64,000 bases of DNA from Phycisphaeraceae bacterium (GTDB lineage Bacteria; Planctomycetota; Phycisphaerae; Phycisphaerales; UBA1924): positions 1 through 64,000 of the forward strand of contig JACKHE010000002.1 in assembly GCA_020639135.1 (NCBI GenBank), written 5' to 3'. The notes beneath the pieces were generated by a model. That model saw nothing but the letters and a program-made list of their open reading frames with translations. It had not been told where the DNA came from and made no database searches. How positions within the stretch are numbered: the first letter of the stretch is position 1; every line of letters begins with the position of its first letter. A program made the translations under genes and the position numbers. This document shows, one piece after another, positions 9,498 to 17,760 of this stretch.

Positions 9498-9680
9498 CCG
9501 GTACGTTCAGGGGCAGGTTGACCCGAAGGCCCCGAGGAGGATGCCCAGGTCGGCGGTGTCCACGACGCCGTCGCCATTGAGGTCGCCCACCGGGCCCGCG
9601 GAGCCGAAGGAGCCGAGCAGGATGCCGAGGTCGGCGGTGTCCACGACGCAGTCGCCGTTGAGGTCGCCGGGCAGGGCGGG
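9346..9680. repeat. Convergent dockerin-like coding repeats forming an imperfect inverted repeat
   Basis: Two copies of the dockerin-like codon block lie at the 3' end of the plus-strand gene (about 9346-9490). Two more lie at the 3' end of the minus-strand gene (about 9515-9680). Because the genes converge, the four copies form tandem repeats within each arm and an imperfect inverted repeat between arms, centred near 9500. RNA from either side could fold into a long stem and might help stop transcription. Confidence 0.6.
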
Positions 9681-11501
9681 GGCGCAGTTGTCGGGGACGC
9701 CGTCGAGGTCCATGTCGATCATCGGGTCGTTGAGGATCTCCTGGAGGTCGGAGATCATGTCGTTGTTGCAGTCGCCGTTGGGTCCGGTGTACCGGGCGAG
9801 GAACTCGGTGAAGTCGTCGTCGTCCACGTCGGCGTCGCCGTCGAGGTCCATCGCCTCCAGGCCCGGGACGAACGCGGGCGCGTGGTATGCGGCGCTGAAG
9901 GCGAAGAAGTCGTCGAGCTCGACGTCGCCGTCGCCGTCGTCATCGCCGAGGCGCGCGTCGGGATAGATCGTCCAGGTCTGCCGCGTGGCGTAGCCGCTGA
10001 TGGTGCGGGTCGCGCCGCCGGTCCATCTGGTCGAGATCAGGTCGAGCGAGGTGGCGGAGCCGAGCCCGAAGTGGAGGACAGTGTCGTTCTGGCTCTTGTA
10101 GGTGTTGCCGCCGGCGAAGACCTCGCGGAGCCAGCTCGTCGCGCCGGAGGTGACGGTGACGACGGCGCCGATGGCGTGGGTGTTGGCGCCCTGACCGACG
10201 ACGTGGAACTTCACCCACTCGTTGGTCAGCGGGTCGTTGTTGATCAGGAGCGACACCTGCTCGCCGCGGTTGGGCACGAGCAGGTCGAGGTCGCCGTCGT
10301 TGTCAACATCGGCGACCGCGAGCCCGAAGCTGAACCCCGGCAGCGCCACGCCGAGAGCGGGGCCGAAGTCGCCGACCGGGAAGGATCCGAAGTTCAGGTA
10401 GAGCCGGTTGGCGCCGTCCTGGTTGCACACGTAGAGGTCGGAGTAGCCGTTGTTGTCGGAGTCGTAGAAGTGCGCCGCCCAACCGGTGCGGAAGGAGCGG
10501 ACGCCGCAGACCGCGCCGGCCTCGGTGAAGACGCCGCTGCCCTGGTTGAGGTAGAGGTTGGTGCCGAGCGGGATGTTGGTGGGATACAGGTCCTGGAGCC
10601 CGTTGCCGTCGAAGTCGCCGATGGCGACGCCCATGGAGTCGTAGTTGGCGGCGACGCCGGCGGTGCCGGTGATCTCGGCGAAGACGCCGCCGTTGTTCTG
10701 GAAGAGGTGGTTCTGGAATCCGGGGGTGTAGCCCTTGTCGGTGGAGAGGTAGAGATCGGCGTCGCCGTCGAGGTCGTGATCGAAGAAGATTGTCTGAAGC
10801 GTCGGGGAGCCGGGGTCCTGGACGCCGAGCATCGCGGCGACATCGACGAACGTGCCGTCGCCCATGTTCTTGTAGAAGTGGTTCTCTTCGGTGGTCTGCC
10901 CACCGGTGTTGGTCAGCGTGTTCACATAGTTCGAGACGTAGAGATCGACCCAGCCGTCGCCGTCGTAGTCGGCCCAGGCGGATCCCGAAGTGGCGCCCTG
11001 GGTTGTGCCGCCGACGCCCGCGGTTGCGGTGACGTCGGTGAACGTGAACCCGCCGTCGTTGCGGACGAGGTAGTTGGGGCCGACCCAGGCGCCGAGGAAG
11101 ATGTCAATGTCACCGTCGGCGTCATAATCGGCGGCGCAGATGGCCGACGCCTGGATGAGGGTCGGGATGCCGCTGCCGGCGGTGCGGTCCGCGAAGTTGC
11201 CGGAGCCGTCGTTCTCGAAGACGCCGACGACGGTGTCGGCCCTGCCGATGACCACGATGTCGGGGTCGCCGTCGTTGTCGAGATCCGCGAAGAGCGCGCC
11301 GACACCGTTGGTGGTCAGGTCAAACGCGCTGTGCGCGGCGACCGGGTACACCAGCCCACGGGCGACGGATTCCTCGGTATAGGCGGCCGATGCTGTGGCG
11401 GCGGCGCCCAGGAGGCCCGCGACGACGGCGACGATCGAAGTTGGAGCGGAAGGCGCAGTGAACCGCGCCGGGGACCGTGTTCCCTCGGAATGCATTGGCA
11501 T
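9507..11501 (-). CDS. Secreted FG-GAP/VCBS repeat protein with ASPIC/UnbV and dockerin-like domains
   Basis: The 664-residue product has a signal peptide (about residues 1-40, AATASA). It then has a seven-bladed FG-GAP/VCBS-type propeller with repeated calcium loops such as DLDNDGDPDIVV, DYDADGDIDIFL and DYDGDGWVDLYV (residues about 60-400). An ASPIC/UnbV-like module follows (about residues 400-500, with SWLREVFAGGNTYKSQND). The C-terminal 150 residues contain several EF-hand or dockerin-like loops, the last being DLNGDGVVDTADLGILLGAF. The architecture matches CRTAC1-like extracellular proteins, which are probably adhesive or carbohydrate-associated. The start has AGGGGGT immediately upstream; an ATG two codons in is an alternative. 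Confidence 0.82.
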   Translation of the reverse strand: MPMHSEGTRSPARFTAPSAPTSIVAVVAGLLGAAATASAAYTEESVARGLVYPVAAHSAFDLTTNGVGALFADLDNDGDPDIVVIGRADTVVGVFENDGSGNFADRTAGSGIPTLIQASAICAADYDADGDIDIFLGAWVGPNYLVRNDGGFTFTDVTATAGVGGTTQGATSGSAWADYDGDGWVDLYVSNYVNTLTNTGGQTTEENHFYKNMGDGTFVDVAAMLGVQDPGSPTLQTIFFDHDLDGDADLYLSTDKGYTPGFQNHLFQNNGGVFAEITGTAGVAANYDSMGVAIGDFDGNGLQDLYPTNIPLGTNLYLNQGSGVFTEAGAVCGVRSFRTGWAAHFYDSDNNGYSDLYVCNQDGANRLYLNFGSFPVGDFGPALGVALPGFSFGLAVADVDNDGDLDLLVPNRGEQVSLLINNDPLTNEWVKFHVVGQGANTHAIGAVVTVTSGATSWLREVFAGGNTYKSQNDTVLHFGLGSATSLDLISTRWTGGATRTISGYATRQTWTIYPDARLGDDDGDGDVELDDFFAFSAAYHAPAFVPGLEAMDLDGDADVDDDDFTEFLARYTGPNGDCNNDMISDLQEILNDPMIDMDLDGVPDNCAPALPGDLNGDCVVDTADLGILLGSFGSAGPVGDLNGDGVVDTADLGILLGAFGSTCP

Positions 11502-11733
11502 ACCCCCTGCATGGCGCCGTTGGAGCGCCGATCAACGTGCTTCGATTCGATCCCCCGAACACGGGATCGATTGATGGACCGATCCCCCCCAGGCCGACCG
11601 GAAGGCCGACCACTCAATCTACCACAGGCTTTTCGGGATTCGCACCCAAAAAAAGTCAGTATCTCTTCTGAATCCCTGCCGGGACGCCCTCCTGGGCCTT
11701 GATACGGCGCCTCGGGAGGTCCCACCGGTGCGT

Positions 11734-13179
11734 TTACCCAACCGGCGGCAGGCCCTTGCTCCGCCAGAGGCGGTCCAGGTCTTCGCGGGCGATCGGGGTC
11801 ACCACCAGCCCTGTGCCGAGTTCCTTCCGCACGATGCCGCCATCGCCGTCGAGGATGACCCGGTCCTCCTCGGCGTCCTCGGTCCGCTTGGTGATGAGGG
11901 TCCAGCGGGGCCGCTCCGGCTGGGAATCGGGGGCGAGTTCGAGCTGATCGCTGCGGAGGGCGATGTCCGTGCCGGTGGTCTGGTACTGGTAGAACTGCAT
12001 GGGATCGATCGCCCGGGCGTTGACGAGGAGCGCGGGCAGCAGGTAGGCCTCGACCTGACTGAGGTACCCGATGGCGGGTTTGCGCCACTGGTTGATGATG
12101 GGTGTGGAGGCGGGGACGTCCACGGTCACCTTGATGTCATCCCCCTCGCGGATGCCGGTCTCGGTCCAGCCGGTCTCCTTGTCACCTTCCTTGACGAGCA
12201 TGCGGATCGCCCAGGCCTCGCTTTCCCGGTCCATACGCAGGAAAAAGATGGATTCGCTCTCGATGATCGAGGGTTTGTTCAGCACCCGCGCGTGGACGCT
12301 GACGATGTAGCCGGCCTCCTCGTCGATCGCCGTCCAACGTGCTTTCGGCTTGCGCGGATCGAGCTCGCCCCGGAATCCCTCGCGCATCGAGATGAACTGG
12401 AATGCGACCTCCTCGGCGTCGCTGGAGGAGCCGCTGACCGCGGGTCGGTACACCCGGTACAGCACCGGGTCGGCGTGGAGGGCGCTCCGGTAGTCCTCCG
12501 GCGTCAGGGCGGCGAGGAAGGATTCACCGGCGTCGAGCCCGGCCTTGCGCTCCACCGCGATCGCACCGGGATCCCGGAACCGCGCGGTGGCGATCGCGCG
12601 CTCGGTGATCGCCCGGGCGTCCTCGAAGACCCCGTCGGTGGTATCCAGCTGGAAGACGGCGAACTGCCCGGGAGCGGTGTGGATGATCGTGTAGCCGGTG
12701 ATGAGCTCCCCGCCTTCGATCTTGCTCACGGCGGCGTAGAACCGGTCCGCGGGGCGGTCCCCGATCAGCAAACCCCTGTCACGACTGATGATGCGGCTTC
12801 CGGAGCCGACCACCTTGCCGCTGCGGCCGTCACGCTGGGTGCGGCGGCTGAGCAATCCCTCGATCAGGCTCTCCGCGACGCCGTCGGCTGTCAGATCCAG
12901 GTCCCGGCTGCTGCGGACGGAAAATGAGAGCAGCCAGGTGTTGTCCCTGGCCTTGGCGCGGAACCCCTTGCTGGCGGCGCCGAGTTGGGTGTCCTCCACA
13001 GAGCACCCCAGGGGCAGATGAACCGTAAGGCCAATGCTTTCAATGTGATACGGCGTATCCGCGAGCTCTGCCGCGCTTTGGGCACTGGCGGTCGGGATGG
13101 CCTGCGGGATCACCATGAGCAGCAGGGCGACTCTCAGCAGGGTGAGGAGTCTCCGGGGGGTCTTCATCAGGATTGGCAT
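11734..13179 (-). CDS. Exported protein of unknown function
   Basis: The 481-residue product starts with a long basic N-terminus and a hydrophobic core ending in TASAQ (residue about 34), a clear signal peptide. Met5 is an alternative start. The mature part alternates beta-rich segments (for example YHIESIGLTVHLPLGCSV and FAVFQLDTTDGVF) and has no membrane segment. I do not recognise a family. Residues about 40-200 resemble in layout the stress-response or lipoprotein-like domains that planctomycete proteins place after signal peptides, but I see no diagnostic motif. It is divergent from the ribosomal operon. Confidence 0.65.
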   Translation of the reverse strand: MPILMKTPRRLLTLLRVALLLMVIPQAIPTASAQSAAELADTPYHIESIGLTVHLPLGCSVEDTQLGAASKGFRAKARDNTWLLSFSVRSSRDLDLTADGVAESLIEGLLSRRTQRDGRSGKVVGSGSRIISRDRGLLIGDRPADRFYAAVSKIEGGELITGYTIIHTAPGQFAVFQLDTTDGVFEDARAITERAIATARFRDPGAIAVERKAGLDAGESFLAALTPEDYRSALHADPVLYRVYRPAVSGSSSDAEEVAFQFISMREGFRGELDPRKPKARWTAIDEEAGYIVSVHARVLNKPSIIESESIFFLRMDRESEAWAIRMLVKEGDKETGWTETGIREGDDIKVTVDVPASTPIINQWRKPAIGYLSQVEAYLLPALLVNARAIDPMQFYQYQTTGTDIALRSDQLELAPDSQPERPRWTLITKRTEDAEEDRVILDGDGGIVRKELGTGLVVTPIAREDLDRLWRSKGLPPVG

Positions 13180-13375
13180 GACAGGTCCTCGAGATGTGTG
13201 GTGGACGCCGCGTGGTTGGGGCCTGTGCGGCGTGCCGACAATCCGCTGTTGTACCGGAGAATCGGGTGGAAATGGCGGGGGGCTTGATCGGGCGGAGGAT
13301 GTGGATGGTCGCGCGGGGAGGCGACACGGCGGGCCTGGGGATGATTTGCGGAGGAAAATCGCATTTCAGGCGCCC

Positions 13376-13403
13376 TTGACACCGTCTGGGAGATCCCTAC
13401 ATT
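13376..13403 (+). promoter_or_regulatory. Main promoter of the S10-spc-alpha ribosomal protein operon
   Basis: TTGACA (13376-13381), a 16-base spacer and TACATT (13398-13403) make the best sigma-70-like promoter in the window. It points at rpsJ and predicts a transcript start near 13410 and a leader of about 255 bases. The remaining part of the gene-free stretch, 13180-13375, carries the upstream region of the divergent gene and shows nothing else I can name. Confidence 0.75.
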
Positions 13404-13665
13404 TCCGGGTTCCCCGCTGCCGAAGGGCGGCGTGGTGGGGCGTGTCCCGCACGTGATCGTGCAGGGCTCAATCTTGTTCGAGCAGTGGAGGACGGCCCAG
13501 CGGGCGTCGCCGCCGCGTGCTCCCGATGGACCGGGGGCGAGACGCGTCGGTTTCCCGTTGTACGTCTTGCCGAGTTTTTGTTTGCTCACCCGCGTCGTGC
13601 GTGCGTCACGGGTGAATGATTCGATCGCACCAGCCGGTCATTGATCGGCGATCTCTGGAAGACCC
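13404..13665 (+). promoter_or_regulatory. Long 5' leader of rpsJ with hairpins
   Basis: About 255 bases separate the promoter from rpsJ with no credible coding frame. A perfect small hairpin GCACG-TGAT-CGTGC lies at 13449-13462. A T-rich tract lies at 13574-13583. A CACCCG/CGGGTG stem lies at 13587-13614, just before rpsJ. In other bacteria an S10 leader can bind a ribosomal protein to autoregulate the operon. Whether this leader does so cannot be told from one sequence. Confidence 0.45.
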
Positions 13666-13974
<309 letters not shown>

Positions 13975-13990
13975 CGGCCAACGAAACACC

Positions 13991-14023
13991 AGGCCGAGTC
14001 CCGGGAACGGGGCCCGGCCTTTT
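13991..14023 (+). terminator. Terminator-like hairpin after rpsJ
   Basis: AGGCCG (13991-13996) pairs with CGGCCT (14015-14020) around an inner CCC/GGG stem, followed by TTTT. It looks like an intrinsic terminator or attenuator inside the operon. It could set rpsJ expression apart from the genes downstream. Confidence 0.55.
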
Positions 14024-14134
14024 CAATCGACTCGCGTTCCTCTGCGATCGTCCCGGGTGTTCCGGGCGGGCGCACGAACAATCAGGCCGGCGGCTTCAAC
14101 AGAAGCTGCACCGGCGGGAAACGGACGGACGCTC

Positions 14135-14824
14135 ATGGGCACGATGCTGCTTGGCAGGAAGGTCGGCATGACACGCTTCTTCACGGAAGAGGCGAAGAGT
14201 GTGCCCGTGACCGTGATCCAGGCGGGGCCCTGCGTGGTCACCCAGATCCGCACGGCTGAAAAGGACGGCTACAACGCGGTCCAGATCGGCTTCATGGACA
14301 TGCCGGCGCGGAACTCCACGATGCCGCTGATCGGGCACGACGCCAAGGCCGGGACCACCCCGAAGCGCTACCACCGCGAGTTCCGCGTCTCCGAGGAAGA
14401 GCTGGCGAACTACGAGCTCGGCCAGACGTTCGGCCCCGAGGTCTTCGAGAACTGCGCTTTCGTCGATGCGATCGGCATCAGCAAGGGCAAGGGATTCCAG
14501 GGGCAGATGAAACGGCACAACTTCGCCGGTCTCGAAGCCTCGCACGGCGTCGAGCGCAAGCACCGCACCGGCGGTTCGATCGGCGGCGGCGGCACCAACC
14601 GAGGCACCGGCCCCAAGCTCATGAAGGGCAAGCGCATGGCCGGCCACATGGGCGCCGAGCGCGTCACCGTCCGTTCACTGGACATCGTCAAGATCGACCC
14701 CGACAACGGGCTGATCCTGGTCAAGGGTCCGGTCCCGGGTCACAACAACGCCATGATCGAGCTCCGCACGCCTTCGAGGCTGTTCACGCCCAAGGCGCGG
14801 AAGCAGAAGGAGGCGGCCGGCTGA
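14135..14824 (+). CDS. rplC: 50S ribosomal protein L3
   Basis: The 229-residue product starts MGTMLLGRKVGMTRFF, matching the usual L3 N-terminus. An in-frame ATG at 14144 is an equally good start, and the frame is open back to 14057 without a convincing ribosome site. The central L3 signature (GKGFQGQMKRHNF, GTNRGTGPKLMKGKRMAGHMG) includes the finger that reaches the peptidyl transferase centre. L3 is an early assembly protein. It is separated from rpsJ by 160 bases containing a terminator-like hairpin. Confidence 0.95.
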   Translation: MGTMLLGRKVGMTRFFTEEAKSVPVTVIQAGPCVVTQIRTAEKDGYNAVQIGFMDMPARNSTMPLIGHDAKAGTTPKRYHREFRVSEEELANYELGQTFGPEVFENCAFVDAIGISKGKGFQGQMKRHNFAGLEASHGVERKHRTGGSIGGGGTNRGTGPKLMKGKRMAGHMGAERVTVRSLDIVKIDPDNGLILVKGPVPGHNNAMIELRTPSRLFTPKARKQKEAAG

Positions 14825-14842
14825 TCGGCCGCACGGATCAGC
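14820..14842 (+). other. Intercistronic hairpin between rplC and rplD
   Basis: GCTGATC (14820-14826) and GATCAGC (14836-14842) form a perfect 7-bp stem with a 9-base loop that includes the rplC stop codon. No T-tract follows, so it is more likely an RNA stability or processing element than a terminator. Confidence 0.4.
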
Positions 14843-15013
14843 ACTGAACCATGGGCGGGGCGTCCGACGGCTCCCCGCTCGCCCGGAAGGTCCTGCGAAA
14901 CCCCCGGGCGCCACAACGCACGCAACCACAAGGCCGCCGAGTCAACGCCGGCGCCACCCCGAAGAGGGTCGGCCCCGGCCAGGGCGAGAGGCGGTGGAGG
15001 CAAGGATCGAGCA

Positions 15014-15688
15014 ATGGAAGTTCCTGTTCTCAATCAACAAGGCAAAGAGATCGGCAAGATGTCGATCGACGAAGCATCCCTTGGCGGTTGCGTGAATCCG
15101 GCGCTGATCAAGCAGGCGTACGTCCGCTACCACGCCAACCAGCGTCAGGGATCCGCCAGGACCAAGAGCCGCGGCATGGTCGAGGGCTCGACCCGCAAGC
15201 TGTTCCGCCAGAAGGGCACCGGCCGGGCGCGCATGGGCGCCGTCCGGACGAACCTGCGCAAGGGCGGCGGCGTGACGTTCGCCAAGACCCGGACGCGCGA
15301 GGACTTCCGCAAGGACATGCCGGTCAAGATGCGTCGCAAGGCCAACCGCAACGCGCTGCTGGCCAAGCTGCTCGACGGCGAGGTCAAGGTGCTCGACACG
15401 CTGGCGTTCGATTCGCCCAAGACCAGCGACTTCCTGAAGATGCTCGACGCGCTGGGCATCAACCGGACCTGCCTGGTCGCGCTGAACATGCACAACACCG
15501 AGGCGATCCTGTCGTCGCGGAACATCAAGCACGTTGACGTGTGCCCCGCGCACGAGCTGACCGTGTTCAACATGCTCAACCACCGCTTCCTCGTGATCGC
15601 CAAGAGCGAGCTCGAGAAGTGGCTCTCCGGGCCCAGCTCCAGGACCGACAAGTCCGCCAAGGCCGGCGCCCAGAAGGGGGCGAACTGA
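15014..15688 (+). CDS. rplD: 50S ribosomal protein L4
   Basis: The 224-residue product has the L4 exit-tunnel loop (TRKLFRQKGTGRARMGAVR, residues about 60-80) and the C-terminal domain ending in a short Lys/Ala/Gly-rich tail. L4 binds 23S rRNA early and, in enterobacteria, represses its own operon. AAGGA lies 7 bases before the ATG. A 189-base gap precedes it, which is longer than usual between rplC and rplD. Its stop overlaps the rplW start (TGATG). Confidence 0.96.
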   Translation: MEVPVLNQQGKEIGKMSIDEASLGGCVNPALIKQAYVRYHANQRQGSARTKSRGMVEGSTRKLFRQKGTGRARMGAVRTNLRKGGGVTFAKTRTREDFRKDMPVKMRRKANRNALLAKLLDGEVKVLDTLAFDSPKTSDFLKMLDALGINRTCLVALNMHNTEAILSSRNIKHVDVCPAHELTVFNMLNHRFLVIAKSELEKWLSGPSSRTDKSAKAGAQKGAN

Positions 15689-15969
15689 TGCAGAATCCCA
15701 CGCACATCATCAAGAAGCCGCTCCTGACGGAGAAGGGGACGTTCGCCTCGAGCGAGTTCAACCGGCACTGCTTCCTGGTTGACCGCCTGGCGCGCAAGGA
15801 CGCCATCAAGGCCGCCGTCGAGGAGCTCTACGGCGTGCGCGTGATCGACGTCGCGACGCAGAACCGCAAGGGCAAGCGCAAGCGCACCCGCTTCGGCTGG
15901 GTCGTCGAGTCCACGACAAAGAAGGCCACCGTCAAGATCCACCCGGAAGACACCATCGAGCTGCTGTAA
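15688..15969 (+). CDS. rplW: 50S ribosomal protein L23
   Basis: The 93-residue product begins MQNPTHIIKKPLLTEKGT and has the standard L23 length. The basic loop KGKRKRTRFGW is typical. L23 lines the tunnel exit and docks trigger factor and SRP. The ATG overlaps the rplD stop by one base, giving translational coupling. An open frame extends upstream inside rplD but belongs to the out-of-frame shadow of that gene. Confidence 0.95.
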   Translation: MQNPTHIIKKPLLTEKGTFASSEFNRHCFLVDRLARKDAIKAAVEELYGVRVIDVATQNRKGKRKRTRFGWVVESTTKKATVKIHPEDTIELL

Positions 15970-15979
15970 GGACGATCCG

Positions 15980-16834
15980 ATGCCGATTCGCCAATACAAC
16001 CCAACCAGCAACGGGCGCCGCGACGCCTCGGTGAACATGCACGCCGAGGTGACCAAGCTCCGCCCCGAGAAGTCGTTGTGCGAGCCGCTGAAGAAGCGCG
16101 GCGGGCGCAATCACCACGGCAAGATCACCGTCCAGGGCCGCGGCGGCGGGCACAAGCGCAACTACCGCCGCATCGACTTCAAGCGTCGCGACCGCATCGG
16201 GATCCCCGCGAAGGTCATCGGGATCGAGTACGACCCGAACCGCACGTGCCACATCGCGCTGCTGGAGTACGAGGACGGCGTCCGCCGGTACATCCTCGCC
16301 CCGGTGGGGCTGACGGACGGGGACAAGGTGATCGCGACCGACGAGGCGATCGACCCGCGTCCGGGCGTCTCGATGCTGGTCAAGCACATCCCGACGGGTC
16401 TGAACATCCACAACATCGAGCTGGTCCCGGGCAAGGGCGGGCAGATGTGCCGCAGCGCCGGCGCCTACGCGAGGCTGACCAACAAGGAGGGCAAGTACGC
16501 GACGATCGTGCTGCCCTCGGGCGAGATCCGTCAGATCTCCGTGGACTGCCGCGTGACGATCGGCGTCGTGGGCAACATCGACCACCAGCAGCGCAAGCTG
16601 GGCAAGGCGGGCAAGAGCCGGCACATCGGCCGCCGCCCCAAGACCCGCGGCGTCGCGACGAACCACAACGACCACCCGCTGGGCGGCGGCGACGGCAAGT
16701 CCAAGGGCAACCGCGCCCCGCAGTCGCGTTCGGGCGTCCCGTCCAAGGGCGGCTCGACCCGCAACCGCAAGCAGCATTCCGAGAAGCTGATCATCCGCCG
16801 GCGCAAGTCGAAGCGTTACGGACAGCTGAAGTAA
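15980..16834 (+). CDS. rplB: 50S ribosomal protein L2
   Basis: The 284-residue product is full length. It carries GRNHHGKITVQGRGGGHKRNYRRIDF near the N-terminus in pieces typical of L2, and the conserved C-terminal block containing the essential histidine region (ATNHNDHPLGGG). L2 is needed for subunit association and peptidyl transferase activity. It begins 10 bases after rplW. Confidence 0.97.
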   Translation: MPIRQYNPTSNGRRDASVNMHAEVTKLRPEKSLCEPLKKRGGRNHHGKITVQGRGGGHKRNYRRIDFKRRDRIGIPAKVIGIEYDPNRTCHIALLEYEDGVRRYILAPVGLTDGDKVIATDEAIDPRPGVSMLVKHIPTGLNIHNIELVPGKGGQMCRSAGAYARLTNKEGKYATIVLPSGEIRQISVDCRVTIGVVGNIDHQQRKLGKAGKSRHIGRRPKTRGVATNHNDHPLGGGDGKSKGNRAPQSRSGVPSKGGSTRNRKQHSEKLIIRRRKSKRYGQLK

Positions 16835-16852
16835 CCCGAGCACCCAACACCG

Positions 16853-16870
16853 CGGGGCGGAGGCGCCCCG
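16853..16870 (+). other. Intercistronic hairpin between rplB and rpsS
   Basis: CGGGGCG and CGCCCCG form a perfect 7-bp GC stem with a GAGG loop. No T-tract follows. It belongs to a set of similar GC hairpins between genes of this operon. Confidence 0.4.
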
Positions 16871-16894
16871 GAGCACCAGGCAGGATCACAGACG

Positions 16895-17179
16895 ATGTCA
16901 CGATCACTGAAAAAAGGCCCGTACGTGGACGAGCGGCTCTACCTGAAGGTGGAGAAGCAGACGCAGCAGGGCGTGCGCAAGCCCATCAAGACGTGGAAGC
17001 GCGCCTGCACGATCGTCCCCGAGTTCGTGGGGCACACGTTCCAGGTCCACAACGGGCGCATCTTCCACGAGGTGTTCATCACCGAGGACATGGTCGGGCA
17101 CAAGCTCGGCGAGTTCAGCCCGACCCGGATGTTCCGCGGGCACACGAACAAGAAGGAAGGCATCAAGTCCGGCAAGTGA
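16895..17179 (+). CDS. rpsS: 30S ribosomal protein S19
   Basis: The 94-residue product opens with MSRSLKKGPYVDERL and has the GHTFQVHNGRIFHEVFI and GHKLGEFSPTR blocks of S19. It lies in the 30S head near S13. The length is standard. It follows rplB by 60 bases that contain a small GC hairpin. Confidence 0.97.
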   Translation: MSRSLKKGPYVDERLYLKVEKQTQQGVRKPIKTWKRACTIVPEFVGHTFQVHNGRIFHEVFITEDMVGHKLGEFSPTRMFRGHTNKKEGIKSGK

Positions 17180-17214
17180 TCGGAGTGCAGCACACGTTTT
17201 CGTAGGAAACCACC

Positions 17215-17760
17215 GTGAAAATCAACGCGACAAAGCTGAAGAAGGCCGCCGACGGCGCGGGGCTGAGCCCCGAGCAGCTCGCCCAGGCGATCACCCGCCC
17301 GGGCCTGGGCGCGCGGACGGCGCCGTCGGCGATCAGCAACTGGATGACCGGCCGCGACCACCCCAGGGCGAAGACCGAGGACATCCGGCGTCTCGCCGCG
17401 GCGTGCGGCGTGACCCCCAAGGACATTGTGACGTTCCAGTCGCGCTCGCGCTTCATGCGTTCGAGCTCGCGCAAGGCGAGGCTTGTCGCCGACCTGATCC
17501 GCGGCAAGCGGGTTGACGACGCGATGAACCTGCTGCGCTTCAGCGACAAGCGCGCCGCCGACATGATGACCAAGACGCTCAAGGCGGCGATCTCCGACGC
17601 CGAGCACGGCGACGCGGACATCGCCCGCCTGGTGGTGTGCGAGTCGCGGATCGACGGGGGCCCGATCATCAAGCGGTTCCAGCCCAAGGACAGGGGTCGG
17701 GCGCACCCGATCCGCAAGCGCACCAGCCACTTCGTCATCGCCGTTGAGGAGTCCGCGTAA
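17215..17760 (+). CDS. rplV: 50S ribosomal protein L22 with N-terminal XRE-type helix-turn-helix domain
   Basis: The 181-residue product is longer than the usual 110-115. Residues about 75-181 are a complete L22: the SSRKARLVADLIRGK block, the helical middle and the tunnel hairpin GPIIKRFQPKDRGRAHP. Residues about 5-72 look like a Cro/C1 (XRE) helix-turn-helix: GLSPEQLAQAI as the turn-entering helix, then APSAISNWMTGRDHPR as recognition helix and following turn, then DIRRLAAACGVTPKDIV. The GTG start at 17215 has a TAGGA ribosome site about 6 bases upstream. No ATG near residue 75 has a good site, although Met82 lies inside the L22 part. The fusion could bind DNA, RNA or neither; its purpose is unknown. 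S3 starts directly after the stop. Confidence 0.92.
   Translation: MKINATKLKKAADGAGLSPEQLAQAITRPGLGARTAPSAISNWMTGRDHPRAKTEDIRRLAAACGVTPKDIVTFQSRSRFMRSSSRKARLVADLIRGKRVDDAMNLLRFSDKRAADMMTKTLKAAISDAEHGDADIARLVVCESRIDGGPIIKRFQPKDRGRAHPIRKRTSHFVIAVEESA

Noticed and set aside
11635..11676. GGGATTC/GAATCCC inverted repeat with a nearby run of A (T on the minus strand) considered as a terminator for the 11734-13179 gene.
   Set aside because: The arms are 28 bases apart and the T-run lies inside the loop, not after the stem, so it does not have terminator geometry.
13992..14134. Extended N-terminus for L3 from 14057.
   Set aside because: The added residues are not part of L3 and follow no ribosome site, while MGTMLLGRKVGM matches the family start.
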